Shown here piece by piece: positions 7,147 to 15,551 of a stretch of 40,961 bases of DNA. Positions within the stretch are counted from its first letter, which is position 1. The number at the start of each line of letters is the position of its first letter. The notes under the pieces were generated by a model. It was not told the DNA's origin. It was given only the letters and a program-made list of their open reading frames with translations, and made no database searches. This stretch comes from Anaerolineales bacterium (GTDB lineage Bacteria; Chloroflexota; Anaerolineae; Anaerolineales; UBA11579): positions 1-40,961 of the forward strand of contig JAJTXV010000002.1 in the NCBI GenBank assembly GCA_021463845.1. The letters are read 5' to 3'. Position numbers and translations under genes: made by a program.

Positions 7147-8703
7147 TTAGCCGAACAATGCCACAACGGCTTGATTGATTACGTTGAGCAGCCAGGCCGG
7201 CCAGAAGCCCAGCCACAGCATCAGCACCACCAGCGGCGCCATCACCAACAGCTCGCGGCCGTTGATCTCCGAGATATGGCCCTTCCAGTGCTCGTTCAGC
7301 GGGCCGTGCAGCGTCTTGGCGATCCCCTTGAGAATGTACGCGCCGGTAAAGAACAGGCCGATCATGCTGATGGCCGTGTACGCCGTAAAGATCGGCCACG
7401 CGCCGCGCACCACCAGGAACTCAGACACAAAGCCGTTCAAGCCCGGCAGGCCCAGCGATGCCATCGAGCTCAGGATCAGCAGGGCGCCGTACAGCGGCAC
7501 CAGCGGAAACAGGCCGCCAAACTGCTCGAGGTCACGCGTATGCGTGCGCTCGTAGATCACGCCCACCAAAAAGAACATCGCCGCCGCCGAAATGCCGTGA
7601 TTGAACATCTGCAGCACCGCGCCGTTCATGGCGATCGTGGCGCTCTCGGTGCCAGCCGCGTACGCCGCCGCGGCAATACCCAGCACCACGAAGCCCATAT
7701 GGTTCACAGAGGAGTAAGCCACCAGGCGCTTGAAGTCTGTCTGCGCCCACGCAGAGAGGGCGCCGAACACGATCGCCGCCGTGGCCAGCAGCGCCAGCAC
7801 GCCCGCATACTGCTGGGCCTGCTCTGGATACAGCGGCAGCACCAGGCGCAGGAAGCCATACGCGCCCAGCTTCAGCAGCACACCGGCCAGGATCATGGAG
7901 CCAGCCGTGGGCGCCTCAGTGTGCGCATCCGGCAGCCAGGTGTGGAACGGCCACACCGGCACCTTGATGGCGAACGCCACCGCGAACGCCCAGAAAGCGA
8001 TGCTCTTGACGGTCGCCACCGGCAGGCCGAACAGGCTGCCCTGCAACGCAGGCCAGCTCTGGAAAATAGCGATCAGGTCAAAGGTGCCCGAAACGACGCC
8101 GATCATCTGGATGGCCAGCAGCAAGCCCAGCGAGCCAGCCATCGTGTAGATCATGAACTTGAACGAGGCATAGCGGCGGGCCGGCACTTTCATGCCGTTC
8201 CACAGCTCACGCTCGCCCTTGGCGCTGCCCCACTGGTCGATCAGGAAGAACATCGGCACCAGGCCGATCTCCCAGAACACAAAGAACAACAGCAGGTCCA
8301 GCGAGAGGAACACGCCGAGCATGCCGGTTTCCAGCGCCAGGAACAGGGCCATATACGTCTTGACCTTTTCCTCAACGCTAAACGAAGCCAGAATGGCGAT
8401 CGGGGTCAGGATCGTGGTCAGCAGCACCATGCTGAGTGAGAGGCCGTCAATGCCCAGGTGGTAGTTGGAGTTGATCGCGCTGTACCACACCGTCTGTTCC
8501 TGGAAGCGGAAGCCGTCCACCACCGGCGCGGCTTCAAAGCCAAACCAGGCCAGCAGCGTCAACGCCAGCGGAACCAGGCTCAGCACAAAGGCCACCCAGC
8601 GGGCAAGGGTCTTGTTCTGGCCGGGCAGCAGCAGCACGATCAACGCCGCCGCCAGCGGGCTGAACAAGATCAACGAGAGAAGATGCGAATTCAAAAAGTC
8701 CAT
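7147..8703 (-). CDS. nuoM: NADH-quinone oxidoreductase subunit M, first copy
   Basis: This is an antiporter-like subunit of the complex I membrane arm. The 518-residue protein has about 14 membrane helices and all the expected pump residues: Glu145 in FVFWEIGLVPMF, Lys247 in AIKVPVWPFHTWLPDAH, Lys278 in LLKLGAYG, and TDFKRLVAYSSVNHMG. The gene starts 9 bases after the nuoL stop. It is the canonical copy; the second NuoM that follows has diverged at helix 7. Confidence 0.96.
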   Translation of the reverse strand: MDFLNSHLLSLILFSPLAAALIVLLLPGQNKTLARWVAFVLSLVPLALTLLAWFGFEAAPVVDGFRFQEQTVWYSAINSNYHLGIDGLSLSMVLLTTILTPIAILASFSVEEKVKTYMALFLALETGMLGVFLSLDLLLFFVFWEIGLVPMFFLIDQWGSAKGERELWNGMKVPARRYASFKFMIYTMAGSLGLLLAIQMIGVVSGTFDLIAIFQSWPALQGSLFGLPVATVKSIAFWAFAVAFAIKVPVWPFHTWLPDAHTEAPTAGSMILAGVLLKLGAYGFLRLVLPLYPEQAQQYAGVLALLATAAIVFGALSAWAQTDFKRLVAYSSVNHMGFVVLGIAAAAYAAGTESATIAMNGAVLQMFNHGISAAAMFFLVGVIYERTHTRDLEQFGGLFPLVPLYGALLILSSMASLGLPGLNGFVSEFLVVRGAWPIFTAYTAISMIGLFFTGAYILKGIAKTLHGPLNEHWKGHISEINGRELLVMAPLVVLMLWLGFWPAWLLNVINQAVVALFG

Positions 8704-8712
8704 GAGTTCCCG

Positions 8713-10869
8713 TTAGCGCAGTACAGTGAATAGATAGTAGAAGAGCCCGCCGAAAGCAACCAGGGCAACCAGCAGCAGGTACTGCTGCACCAGGCCGGTT
8801 TGCACCTTGCGCAGCACGCGGCCAACCGCCGCCGTGCTGTTGGCCGCCCAGTCGGCCACACCCGAAATAACCGGGTTCTCGAAGCGGTCGCGGAACACCA
8901 GGCCAAGATTGACGGAGTTCTGCGCGATCCAGTGCAGCACACCATCGATCACCTTGCGGTCCAGGAACCAGTACGAGAACTTCTCGGCGATCACACCCGC
9001 CGGGCGGATGAAGACCTTTGTATACAGCTCATCAAAGTAGTACTTGTTCTCCAGCAGGGTATACAGCGGGCCAAGCGGCTTGCGCAGCGGATCCTCGGCG
9101 CCGGCCTTGCGGTACACCAGATACCCCAGCGCCAAGCCGCCCAGCGCCACGCCCAGCGAGATGCCCAGTGGAATCCAGCTAAAGTCCGGCGCGTGCGGGT
9201 GCTCCAGCAGCGTGCTGCCCACAAAATCGTGGAACCAGTTGGGCAGCAGCCCGCCGATCACCGGAAAGTGCTCCGGAATGCCGACCCAGCCGGCAATGAT
9301 GGCGAACACAGACAGCACCATCAGCGGGCCGGTCATCACCAGCTTGTTCTCGCTGGCATGGTCAGCCGCCTTGGTGCGCGGTTCGCCGAAGAAGGTCAGC
9401 GTGATCTGGCGCATGGTGTAGAAAGCCGTCAGCAGCGCCGCTACCGACAGCGTGATCAGCAATGCATAGTGATGGTTGGCGAATGCATCCGCCAATATCT
9501 CATCTTTGGACCAGAAACCCGAGGTGATCAGCGGGAAGCCGGACAGCGCAAAGCCGCCGATCAGGAAGGTCCAGAACGTAATCGGCATCTTCTTCTTCAA
9601 ACCGCCCATGTTGAACATGTCCTGCGGGTCCACATGCTCGCCGGTATGCAGCACGCCGTGCTCCATACCGTGAATGACCGAGCCGGATCCTAAAAACAGC
9701 AGCGCCTTGAAGAAGGCGTGCGTCACCAGATGGAAGGCGGCGGCCACATACGCGCCAATGCCCAGCGCCGCGATCATGAAGCCCAGCTGGCTGATGGTCG
9801 AATAGGCCAGCACGCGCTTGATGTCCTTCTGCGCCACCGCGATCGTGGCCGCAAAAATGGCCGTGAAAGCGCCGATGAACGCCATCACCGTCATGGTGGT
9901 GGTCAGCGGGTCGCCGTGGTGCCAGCCCGCCGAAAGCAGCGGGAACATGCGCAGCACCATGTACACACCGGCTGACACCATCGTGGCCGCATGGATCATG
10001 GCCGAGACCGGGGTCGGGCCTTCCATCGCGTCCGGCAGCCACACATGCAGCGGCCACTGGGCAGACTTGCCCACCGTGCCAATGAACAGCAGCAGGCCGA
10101 TCAGGCCGGCTGCCGAGAGGCCCAGCACGCCGCTCGGAGTGCTGGCCAGCATGTGCAGAATGTTCTCGTTGCGCAAAATTTCCTGGAAGTTCAGCGTGCC
10201 GGTGGCCGAGTACAGCGCCACAATGCCCAGCAGCATGAACACATCACCGATACGAGTGGTCAGGAACGCTTTCTTGGCCGCATCACGTGCCGAAGGCTTG
10301 GCGTACCAAAAGCCGATCAACAGGTACGAGCACAAGCCCATGATCTCCCAGCCCACGAACAGGGTCAGCAGGTTGTCCGAGACCACTAGGGTATACATGC
10401 CGAAGGCGAAAAGGGCAATAAAGGCAAAGAAGCGCGAGTACATCGGCTCCACCGAGGGCACATGGTGTCCGTGGTCCTCAGCGCCGTGCGGCGGCAGGCC
10501 CGGCTTGTCATGATCGCCCTTGGGGGCGCCGAAGTTGTGATAGCCGATGCTATAGATGAAGATCATCAGCACGGTCCACGCTACGAAGAACAGCACGGCC
10601 GCGCTCAGCGGGTCGATCATGACGCCAATGTTGAAAGTGCTGGTGCCCGTGGGTAGCCAGGCGATCGCCGAATGGAACGGGTGCTCGCCAAAGTGGTCAA
10701 TACCCACCGCGGCGAAGAACACCAGCATGCCAAGCAACCATGAGGTGGCTGCGGCAACAACGCCCACGGTATGGCTCAGGGCGTTGTTCTTGCGGGTGAA
10801 CAGCAGGATCAGAAAGAACGCCAGCAGCGGCGGGAGCGGAATAAGCCAGATCAAAGTTTCAGTCGGCAT
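8713..10869 (-). CDS. nuoL: NADH-quinone oxidoreductase subunit L
   Basis: This is the distal antiporter-like subunit, with the long lateral helix that runs along the membrane arm. The 718-residue protein has FVGWEIMGLCSYLLIGFW with the helix-5 Glu, GTVGKSAQWPLHVWLPDAMEGPTPVSA with the helix-7 Lys, and VAQKDIKRVLAYSTISQLGFM. It is about 100 residues longer than E. coli NuoL. Part of the excess is a His/Gly-rich cytoplasmic loop around 125-145 (HHVP context) and part lies in the C-terminal third before the final helix. The ATG directly follows the nuoK TAA; a GTG one codon earlier is also possible. A longer lateral helix would be expected if two NuoM subunits must be bridged. Confidence 0.95.
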   Translation of the reverse strand: MPTETLIWLIPLPPLLAFFLILLFTRKNNALSHTVGVVAAATSWLLGMLVFFAAVGIDHFGEHPFHSAIAWLPTGTSTFNIGVMIDPLSAAVLFFVAWTVLMIFIYSIGYHNFGAPKGDHDKPGLPPHGAEDHGHHVPSVEPMYSRFFAFIALFAFGMYTLVVSDNLLTLFVGWEIMGLCSYLLIGFWYAKPSARDAAKKAFLTTRIGDVFMLLGIVALYSATGTLNFQEILRNENILHMLASTPSGVLGLSAAGLIGLLLFIGTVGKSAQWPLHVWLPDAMEGPTPVSAMIHAATMVSAGVYMVLRMFPLLSAGWHHGDPLTTTMTVMAFIGAFTAIFAATIAVAQKDIKRVLAYSTISQLGFMIAALGIGAYVAAAFHLVTHAFFKALLFLGSGSVIHGMEHGVLHTGEHVDPQDMFNMGGLKKKMPITFWTFLIGGFALSGFPLITSGFWSKDEILADAFANHHYALLITLSVAALLTAFYTMRQITLTFFGEPRTKAADHASENKLVMTGPLMVLSVFAIIAGWVGIPEHFPVIGGLLPNWFHDFVGSTLLEHPHAPDFSWIPLGISLGVALGGLALGYLVYRKAGAEDPLRKPLGPLYTLLENKYYFDELYTKVFIRPAGVIAEKFSYWFLDRKVIDGVLHWIAQNSVNLGLVFRDRFENPVISGVADWAANSTAAVGRVLRKVQTGLVQQYLLLVALVAFGGLFYYLFTVLR

Positions 10870-10872
10870 CAC

Positions 10873-11181
10873 TTACCACTTCATCAAGTTGATTTCGTCC
10901 GCGGCCACGGTCTTGCGGCGGCGGTAGATGGAAATGATCAAAGCCAGGCCCACCGCCACTTCAGCGGCCGCGATCGCGAAGACGATCACGACAAACGCAT
11001 GCGCAGCGATCAAGTCAGGCGTGAAATAGCGCCAAAAAGCCACCAGATTGATGTTGACGGCGTTGAGCATCAGCTCCACACCCATCAGAATGGCTACGGC
11101 GTTCTTGCGGGCCAGCACGCCATACAGGCCAATGCAGAACAGCAGGGCGGCCAGCACCAGGTACCAGGAAAGCGGGATCAT
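10873..11181 (-). CDS. nuoK: NADH-quinone oxidoreductase subunit K
   Basis: This small membrane-arm subunit lies next to the quinone-coupling axis. The 102-residue protein has three membrane helices with both buried glutamates of the family: one in MGVELMLNAVNIN on helix 2 and one in AAAEVAVGLAL on helix 3. A basic C-terminal tail follows. It lies 8 bases after nuoJ and its stop abuts nuoL, consistent with tight coupling. Confidence 0.96.
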   Translation of the reverse strand: MIPLSWYLVLAALLFCIGLYGVLARKNAVAILMGVELMLNAVNINLVAFWRYFTPDLIAAHAFVVIVFAIAAAEVAVGLALIISIYRRRKTVAADEINLMKW

Positions 11182-11189
11182 AGCGTCGC

Positions 11190-11705
11190 TTACTTGCCTT
11201 TCTTCTGCGGGCGGGCCACCATCAGCGCACCCACCAGGGCCGCCAACAGCAATACCGAAGCCACTTCAAACGGGATCACAAAGCCTTCAGGTGACACCAG
11301 CGCCACACCCAGCTCAGCCGCCAGGTCGCGGCTGGTGTCGATCTCGCCGGCCAGGCTGGCCACCGCCGGCCATTGGCCGATCAGGATGATCAAGCCAAAC
11401 GCAAACAGCGCCGCCAGCAGCAGCGCCCAGCCAAAGTTCTTGTTGACCGGCGCCTCTTCAATTACATCGCCGCGCGTCAGCATCACCGCAAAGATCATGA
11501 TGATCGAGATCGCGCCGATGTACACCAGCACCTGCACCACCGCCAGGAAGCCTGCGTCCAGCAGCACAAAGATGATCGAGACGCCGAACAGCGCCAGGAT
11601 CAGATAGAAGGCGGCATGCACCAGGTTCTGGCGCGTCACCATCATAAAAGCCGCCCACAGGATCAGGCCGGCCGTAAAAAGAAAGACACCTTGCATTGCA
11701 GTCAT
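11190..11705 (-). CDS. nuoJ: NADH-quinone oxidoreductase subunit J
   Basis: This membrane-arm subunit contributes the pi-bulge helix 3 of the quinone-coupling region. The 171-residue protein has five membrane helices, and QVLVYIGAISIIMIFAVML matches the conserved helix 3 and its surroundings. The usual gene order H-I-J is broken: nuoJ directly follows nuoH after 27 bases and there is no nuoI between them. Confidence 0.95.
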   Translation of the reverse strand: MTAMQGVFLFTAGLILWAAFMMVTRQNLVHAAFYLILALFGVSIIFVLLDAGFLAVVQVLVYIGAISIIMIFAVMLTRGDVIEEAPVNKNFGWALLLAALFAFGLIILIGQWPAVASLAGEIDTSRDLAAELGVALVSPEGFVIPFEVASVLLLAALVGALMVARPQKKGK

Positions 11706-11732
11706 GCGTTTGGCTCCATCACAAGAGGCGCG

Positions 11733-12923
11733 TTACGGCTGAACCGCACGTGCCTCCGGGCGTTTCTTGAAGACTTGGCGCTCGCGGCGCGCCTTGCGAG
11801 ACATCCCCCGCAGCAGCGCCCAGCTCAGCAGCAGCACCACCACATTACCGGCCAGCAAGGCCGGCGCCCGCAGGGCCGTCTCGGCAAACACCTTGTCCAG
11901 CACCGCCGTGGCGATCAGCAAAGCCAGCGAGATCGGGGTCAGAACCTTCCAGTTCAGGTCCAGCATGTGGTCAATGCGGATACGCGGCAGTGTGCTGCGC
12001 ACCCACATCACAATGAAGTAGCCAATGCTGGCCTTCGCCATCAGGTACACCACACCCAAGATCGGGTATTCCACCGCGCCGGGGCCGCGCCAACCACCCA
12101 AGTACAGGATGGCGAACAACACACCCACCGTGAACGCATGCAAAAATTCAGCCGCAAAGAACAAGCCGAACTTCATGCCGGTGTACTCGGTGTGGTAACC
12201 GGCCACAATTTCAGATTCAGCTTCAATAAGGTCAAAAGGGGTGCGGCCCACCTCAGCGATCGAGGAGACCAGGAAGATGAAGCCCGCCACCGGCGCCAGC
12301 ACAATGAACCAGGTGCTCTGCACTTCCACCATGTGCATCATGCCCATGCTGCGCGCCAGCAGCACCGGCACCAGCAGGGTCAGCAGCATCGGCACTTCAT
12401 AAGAGATCAGCTGCGCCACGGCGCGGAAGGCGCCCAGCAGCGCGTACTTGTTGTTGGAAGCCCAGCCGGCCATCAGGATCGAGAGAATGCCGAACGACCC
12501 CACCGCCGCGATGTACAGCACGCCTACGTTCAGGTCCGTGCCGATCCAGCCCGGTGCGAAGGGGATCACCGCCCAGATCAGCAGCACCGCGATCATCGAG
12601 ACGATCGGCGCCAGGTTGAAGGTCAGCTTGTCCGCCTTCTCAGGGATGCTGTCTTCCTTAGTAAGGAGCTTCACAATGTCAGCAATGGTCTGAAGCAAGC
12701 CGTACGGGCCGGCCCGGTTGGGGCCGATGCGGTCCTGAAAGCGGGCCGCCACTTTGCGCTCCAGCCAGATCAGGAAGATCACCAGGATCAAGCCGAACGA
12801 AGACACCAACACCACGCCCACGATCGTGCTGATCAGGGTCGCCCACGCCTCGGGCAGCAGGTCCGCCAGCAGGCCTGTGAACCACTCGTTTGCTACTAAG
12901 ATCGGGTCAGTCCAAAAAGACAT
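11733..12923 (-). CDS. nuoH: NADH-quinone oxidoreductase subunit H
   Basis: This membrane subunit forms the quinone-binding chamber with NuoB and NuoD. Landmarks are LIWLERKVAARFQDRIGPNR, AGPYGLLQTIADIVKLLTKED, SSIAEVGRTPFDLIEAESE followed by IVAGYHTEYTG, and WVRSTLPRIRIDHMLDLNWK. The 396-residue protein carries a C-terminal extension with an extra hydrophobic stretch and a strongly basic tail beyond the last usual helix. GAGG lies upstream of the ATG. The 57-base gap to nuoA contains a terminator-like hairpin, so this gene may need its own promoter or depend on read-through. Confidence 0.96.
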   Translation of the reverse strand: MSFWTDPILVANEWFTGLLADLLPEAWATLISTIVGVVLVSSFGLILVIFLIWLERKVAARFQDRIGPNRAGPYGLLQTIADIVKLLTKEDSIPEKADKLTFNLAPIVSMIAVLLIWAVIPFAPGWIGTDLNVGVLYIAAVGSFGILSILMAGWASNNKYALLGAFRAVAQLISYEVPMLLTLLVPVLLARSMGMMHMVEVQSTWFIVLAPVAGFIFLVSSIAEVGRTPFDLIEAESEIVAGYHTEYTGMKFGLFFAAEFLHAFTVGVLFAILYLGGWRGPGAVEYPILGVVYLMAKASIGYFIVMWVRSTLPRIRIDHMLDLNWKVLTPISLALLIATAVLDKVFAETALRAPALLAGNVVVLLLSWALLRGMSRKARRERQVFKKRPEARAVQP

Positions 12924-12942
12924 TCGCTATCCTCTATGTGTC

Positions 12943-12979
12943 CAAATAAAAAGGCCGCACAGTGTTAACTGCAGCAGCC
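12943..12979 (-). terminator. Terminator-like hairpin between nuoA and nuoH
   Basis: On the minus strand a two-part stem (GGCTGC with GCGGCC, inner CAGT with ACTG around loop TAAC; 12953-12979) is followed directly by TTTTTATTT. It begins two bases after the nuoA stop codon. It has the form of a rho-independent terminator or attenuator inside the nuo cluster. Confidence 0.65.
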
Positions 12980-12980
12980 T

Positions 12981-13337
12981 CTATGACCATTCCAGGGCGC
13001 CCTTGCGCCAGGCGTAGAAAAGACCGCCCGCAAGGATAAGGATGAAGATCACGCCTTCGATGACCGCGAACATCGGCAGCACACCGTAGGCCACCGCCCA
13101 TGGGTACAGGAAGGCAGTCTCAATATCAAAGATCAGGAACACCAGGCCGTAAATGTAGTACTGCACCTTGAACTGCACCCATGTGTCGCCCACCGTCTCC
13201 ATACCGCACTCATAGGTCTCAAGCTTGATGTGGTTGGGTTTGCGAGGGGCAAGGATCCGCGCAATCATGATCGGCAAAAGTGGGAAAACTCCCGCAATTG
13301 CCACGAACACGCCAATAAAAAGCCAGTTTTGTTCCAT
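12981..13337 (-). CDS. nuoA: NADH-quinone oxidoreductase subunit A
   Basis: This is a three-helix membrane subunit of complex I next to NuoH, J and K. The 118-residue protein has the signature KLETYECGMETVGDTWVQF followed by YYIYGLVFLIFDIETAFLYPW. The conserved acidic residues in LIFDIETAFLYPW and the loop Cys in YECG are intact. It is the first gene of the cluster. The genes that normally follow (nuoB, C, D) are missing and nuoH comes next. Confidence 0.96.
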   Translation of the reverse strand: MEQNWLFIGVFVAIAGVFPLLPIMIARILAPRKPNHIKLETYECGMETVGDTWVQFKVQYYIYGLVFLIFDIETAFLYPWAVAYGVLPMFAVIEGVIFILILAGGLFYAWRKGALEWS

Positions 13338-13408
13338 GCGTATTGGGTCTCTTCGTCCTGATTACCGCAAAAAAGTCTCAACGTGCGGCAGATTTACAGA
13401 TAAACCGC

Positions 13409-13414
13409 ATTGTA
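13409..13414 (-). promoter_or_regulatory. Candidate extended -10 box for nuoA
   Basis: TGTTACAAT on the minus strand forms an extended -10 (TGn-TACAAT) about 70 bases upstream of the nuoA ATG. No good -35 box is seen at the expected distance. The leader would be about 65 bases. Confidence 0.4.
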
Positions 13415-13547
13415 ACACAAGTGCACCGTTTGTGCATCTTTCCGCAATCAAACCTCCATTTCATTGACAGATAGACGCAAAATCCAGATATCGCGGCAGA
13501 ACGCTGTAAATTCGGCCAAGCAAAGCAACCCACCGGTCACTCAGCCA

Positions 13548-13585
13548 CCCCTCTCCCTTACAGGGAGAGGGGTGCGCAGCTGCGC
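13548..13585. repeat. REP-like hairpin element
   Basis: An 11-bp perfect stem (CCCCTCTCCCT with AGGGAGAGGGG, loop TAC) is followed at once by the self-complementary GCGCAGCTGCGC, then GGGGTGAGGG. Sequences of this CCCTCTCCC/GGGAGAGGG form commonly occur as dispersed extragenic hairpins in bacterial genomes. Only one copy is present in this window, so repetition cannot be shown here. Confidence 0.6.
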
Positions 13586-13894
13586 TGCGCGGGGTGAGGG
13601 CAGAAAGGCACAAAGATGAAATCTCCAGATATCTTTTTAGTTGCACCCCCCACTCCCACACCAAAAACGAACAACATCTTTGCCCCTTACCTAGAGTTGT
13701 CGCGCCAAGGCGTATGCCGCAGGTGCACAACTCCCGCGCCGCGCAGCGACGCAAAAGCCGAGGAATCCTTTAGGCCACTAGAGCACCTGCCTGATACTGA
13801 TGAACCCAAAGTTGTTAGTTATTAGGAGTTGTTAGTGAGGACCCCCACCCTCCTCAAAACTAATAACTTTCAGGGGAGGGTCAAGCAGCTGGGC

Positions 13895-13917
13895 TATACT
13901 TCGCCTGACCGAAGTAT
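13895..13917 (+). promoter_or_regulatory. -10 box overlapped by inverted repeat upstream of pruA
   Basis: TATACT (13895-13900) lies 48 bases before the pruA ATG. It overlaps a perfect inverted repeat ATACTTCG-N6-CGAAGTAT (13896-13903 and 13910-13917). The position, covering the -10 box and start point, is that of an operator for a dimeric repressor; a hairpin in the mRNA is the alternative. Confidence 0.5.
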
Positions 13918-13948
13918 CCCCCAAGTACGCATCAAGGAGCAAAACACA

Positions 13949-15529
13949 ATGTCAGACCCGGGCAAATTCAGACTCACTTACGCCACCATGTATGACCCCC
14001 CGGAGGATCTACACACCCGCTTCGAAGCCGCCATTGCCAAAGTCAAGGCCAACCTTGGCCAGGAACACCCCATGTTCATCAACGGCAAGGATGTGCGCGC
14101 CGCCGCCAAGTTCGAAGACCGCTCGCCCATCAATACCGATTGGCTCCTCGGCACCTTCCAGCAGGCCATCGCCGCCGAAGTCGCCCCCGCCATGGAAGCC
14201 GCCTACGCCGCCGCCAAAGATTGGGGCCGCCGCCCCTGGCAGGAGCGCGTCGCCCTGGTGCGCAAAGCGGCTGACCTCATCACCGAGCGCATCTTCGATC
14301 TCGCCGCGGTCGTCTCCATCGAAGTCGGCAAGAACCGCATGGAAGCCCTTGGCGATGTGTCTGAGGCCGCCGATTTCTTCTACTACGCCTGCGACCAGAT
14401 GGAGGCCAACAACGGCTTCATCCGCCCCATGGGGGTCGACCCGCTCAAAGGCTACAAAGCCAGCAACACCAACCGCCTGCGCCCCTACGGCGTTTGGGTC
14501 GTCATCAGCCCCTTCAACTTCCCCTTTGCCCTCACCGCCGGTCCGGCCGGCACCGCTCTGGTGGCTGGCAACACCGTGGTCATGAAGCCGGCCGAGGACA
14601 CGCCCTGGGCCTCGCGCCTCCTGGCCGAGGTCTTCCGCGACGCTGGCTTCCCTGATGGCGTGGTTAACTACGTCACCGGAGACGGCGCCATTGCTGGCCA
14701 GGCTCTGGTAGACGACCCCCGCACCGCCGGCCTCACCTTCACCGGCTCCTACAACGTCGGCATGCACATTTACCGCACTTTCGCCAAGGGCCGCTACCCC
14801 CGCCCCATCCTGCTCGAGATGGGCGGTAAGAACCCCGTCATCGTCTCGCGCCACGCCGACCTGGAGCGCGCCACCCAGGGCCTCTACCGCTCTGCCTTCG
14901 GCCTGCAAGGCCAAAAATGTTCCGCTGGCTCGCGCATCTATATAGAAGAGCCGGTCTACGACGAGCTGCTCGAGAAACTGCTCACCGTCACCAAGGCCCT
15001 CAAAATTGGCGACCCTACCCTCAAGGACACTTTCATGGGTCCCGTCATCAACGAGGATGCCTACAGCAACTTCAAGGGCTGGGCCGAGGATCTCTCACAG
15101 AACGGAACCATTGCCGCTGGCGGCCGCGTCCTGACCGATGGTGACTTCGGCAAGGGCTACTTCTGCGAACCCACCATCGTCACCGATGTACCCACCAGCC
15201 ACAAACTCTGGAAGCAGGAGATGTTCCTGCCCATCACCATGATCCACAAGATCAAGAGCCTCGACGAAGGCATGGCCCTCGCCAATGATGTGGACTTTGG
15301 CCTCACCGCTGGCTTCTACGGCAGCCCGGATGAGTCCAAGTGGTTCTTCGAGAACATCGAAGCCGGCGTCACCTACGCCAACCGCCCGCAGGGCGCCAGC
15401 ACCGGCGCTTGGCCCGGCTTCCAGCCCTTCGGCGGCTGGAAAGGTTCCGGCTCCTCCGGTAAGGGCGCTGGCGGCCACTACTACCTGCCGCTCTACATGC
15501 ACGAGCAGACCAACACCGTCATCGAATAA
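13949..15529 (+). CDS. pruA: L-glutamate gamma-semialdehyde (P5C) dehydrogenase
   Basis: This NAD-dependent aldehyde dehydrogenase oxidises glutamate semialdehyde, formed from pyrroline-5-carboxylate, to glutamate in proline and arginine breakdown. The 526-residue protein has the fold's landmarks: SPFNFP near 190, the catalytic Glu290 in LLEMGGKNP and the catalytic Cys324 in QGQKCSAGSR, 34 residues apart as is usual. The C-terminal region has GGWKGSGSSGKGAGG. I chose the ATG (MSDPGKF) because AAGGAG lies 9 bases upstream; the open frame extends 40 codons further upstream through the promoter region. No proline dehydrogenase gene is next to it. A strong palindrome follows as terminator. Confidence 0.93.
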   Translation: MSDPGKFRLTYATMYDPPEDLHTRFEAAIAKVKANLGQEHPMFINGKDVRAAAKFEDRSPINTDWLLGTFQQAIAAEVAPAMEAAYAAAKDWGRRPWQERVALVRKAADLITERIFDLAAVVSIEVGKNRMEALGDVSEAADFFYYACDQMEANNGFIRPMGVDPLKGYKASNTNRLRPYGVWVVISPFNFPFALTAGPAGTALVAGNTVVMKPAEDTPWASRLLAEVFRDAGFPDGVVNYVTGDGAIAGQALVDDPRTAGLTFTGSYNVGMHIYRTFAKGRYPRPILLEMGGKNPVIVSRHADLERATQGLYRSAFGLQGQKCSAGSRIYIEEPVYDELLEKLLTVTKALKIGDPTLKDTFMGPVINEDAYSNFKGWAEDLSQNGTIAAGGRVLTDGDFGKGYFCEPTIVTDVPTSHKLWKQEMFLPITMIHKIKSLDEGMALANDVDFGLTAGFYGSPDESKWFFENIEAGVTYANRPQGASTGAWPGFQPFGGWKGSGSSGKGAGGHYYLPLYMHEQTNTVIE

Positions 15530-15551
15530 GTTTCGCCGTCCCCGTGCTCTT

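Larger units (their letters stand above)
13338..13948. other. Divergent intergenic region between nuoA and pruA
   Basis: About 610 bases without a convincing gene. From left to right it holds the presumed nuoA promoter, an AT-rich stretch, a strong GC-rich hairpin repeat, a 9-bp inverted repeat AGTTATTAG/CTAATAACT (13817-13825 and 13860-13868) enclosing a second GAGGA/TCCTC pair, and an inverted repeat overlapping a -10 box before pruA. Short open frames on both strands here have no protein-like composition or ribosome binding sites. Confidence 0.7.

Noticed and set aside
4315-8733. Long plus-strand frames antisense to nuoN, nuoM and nuoL
   Set aside because: Their His/Gln/Arg-rich composition is the reverse of membrane-protein codons; no ribosome binding sites or family features are present.
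13616-13825. 69-residue frame in the nuoA-pruA gap
   Set aside because: It has no ribosome binding site, low-complexity Pro/Thr content, and overlaps repeat elements.
13829-13948. N-terminal 40-codon extension of pruA
   Set aside because: It crosses the -10 box and inverted repeats; the family start and the AAGGAG site support the internal ATG.
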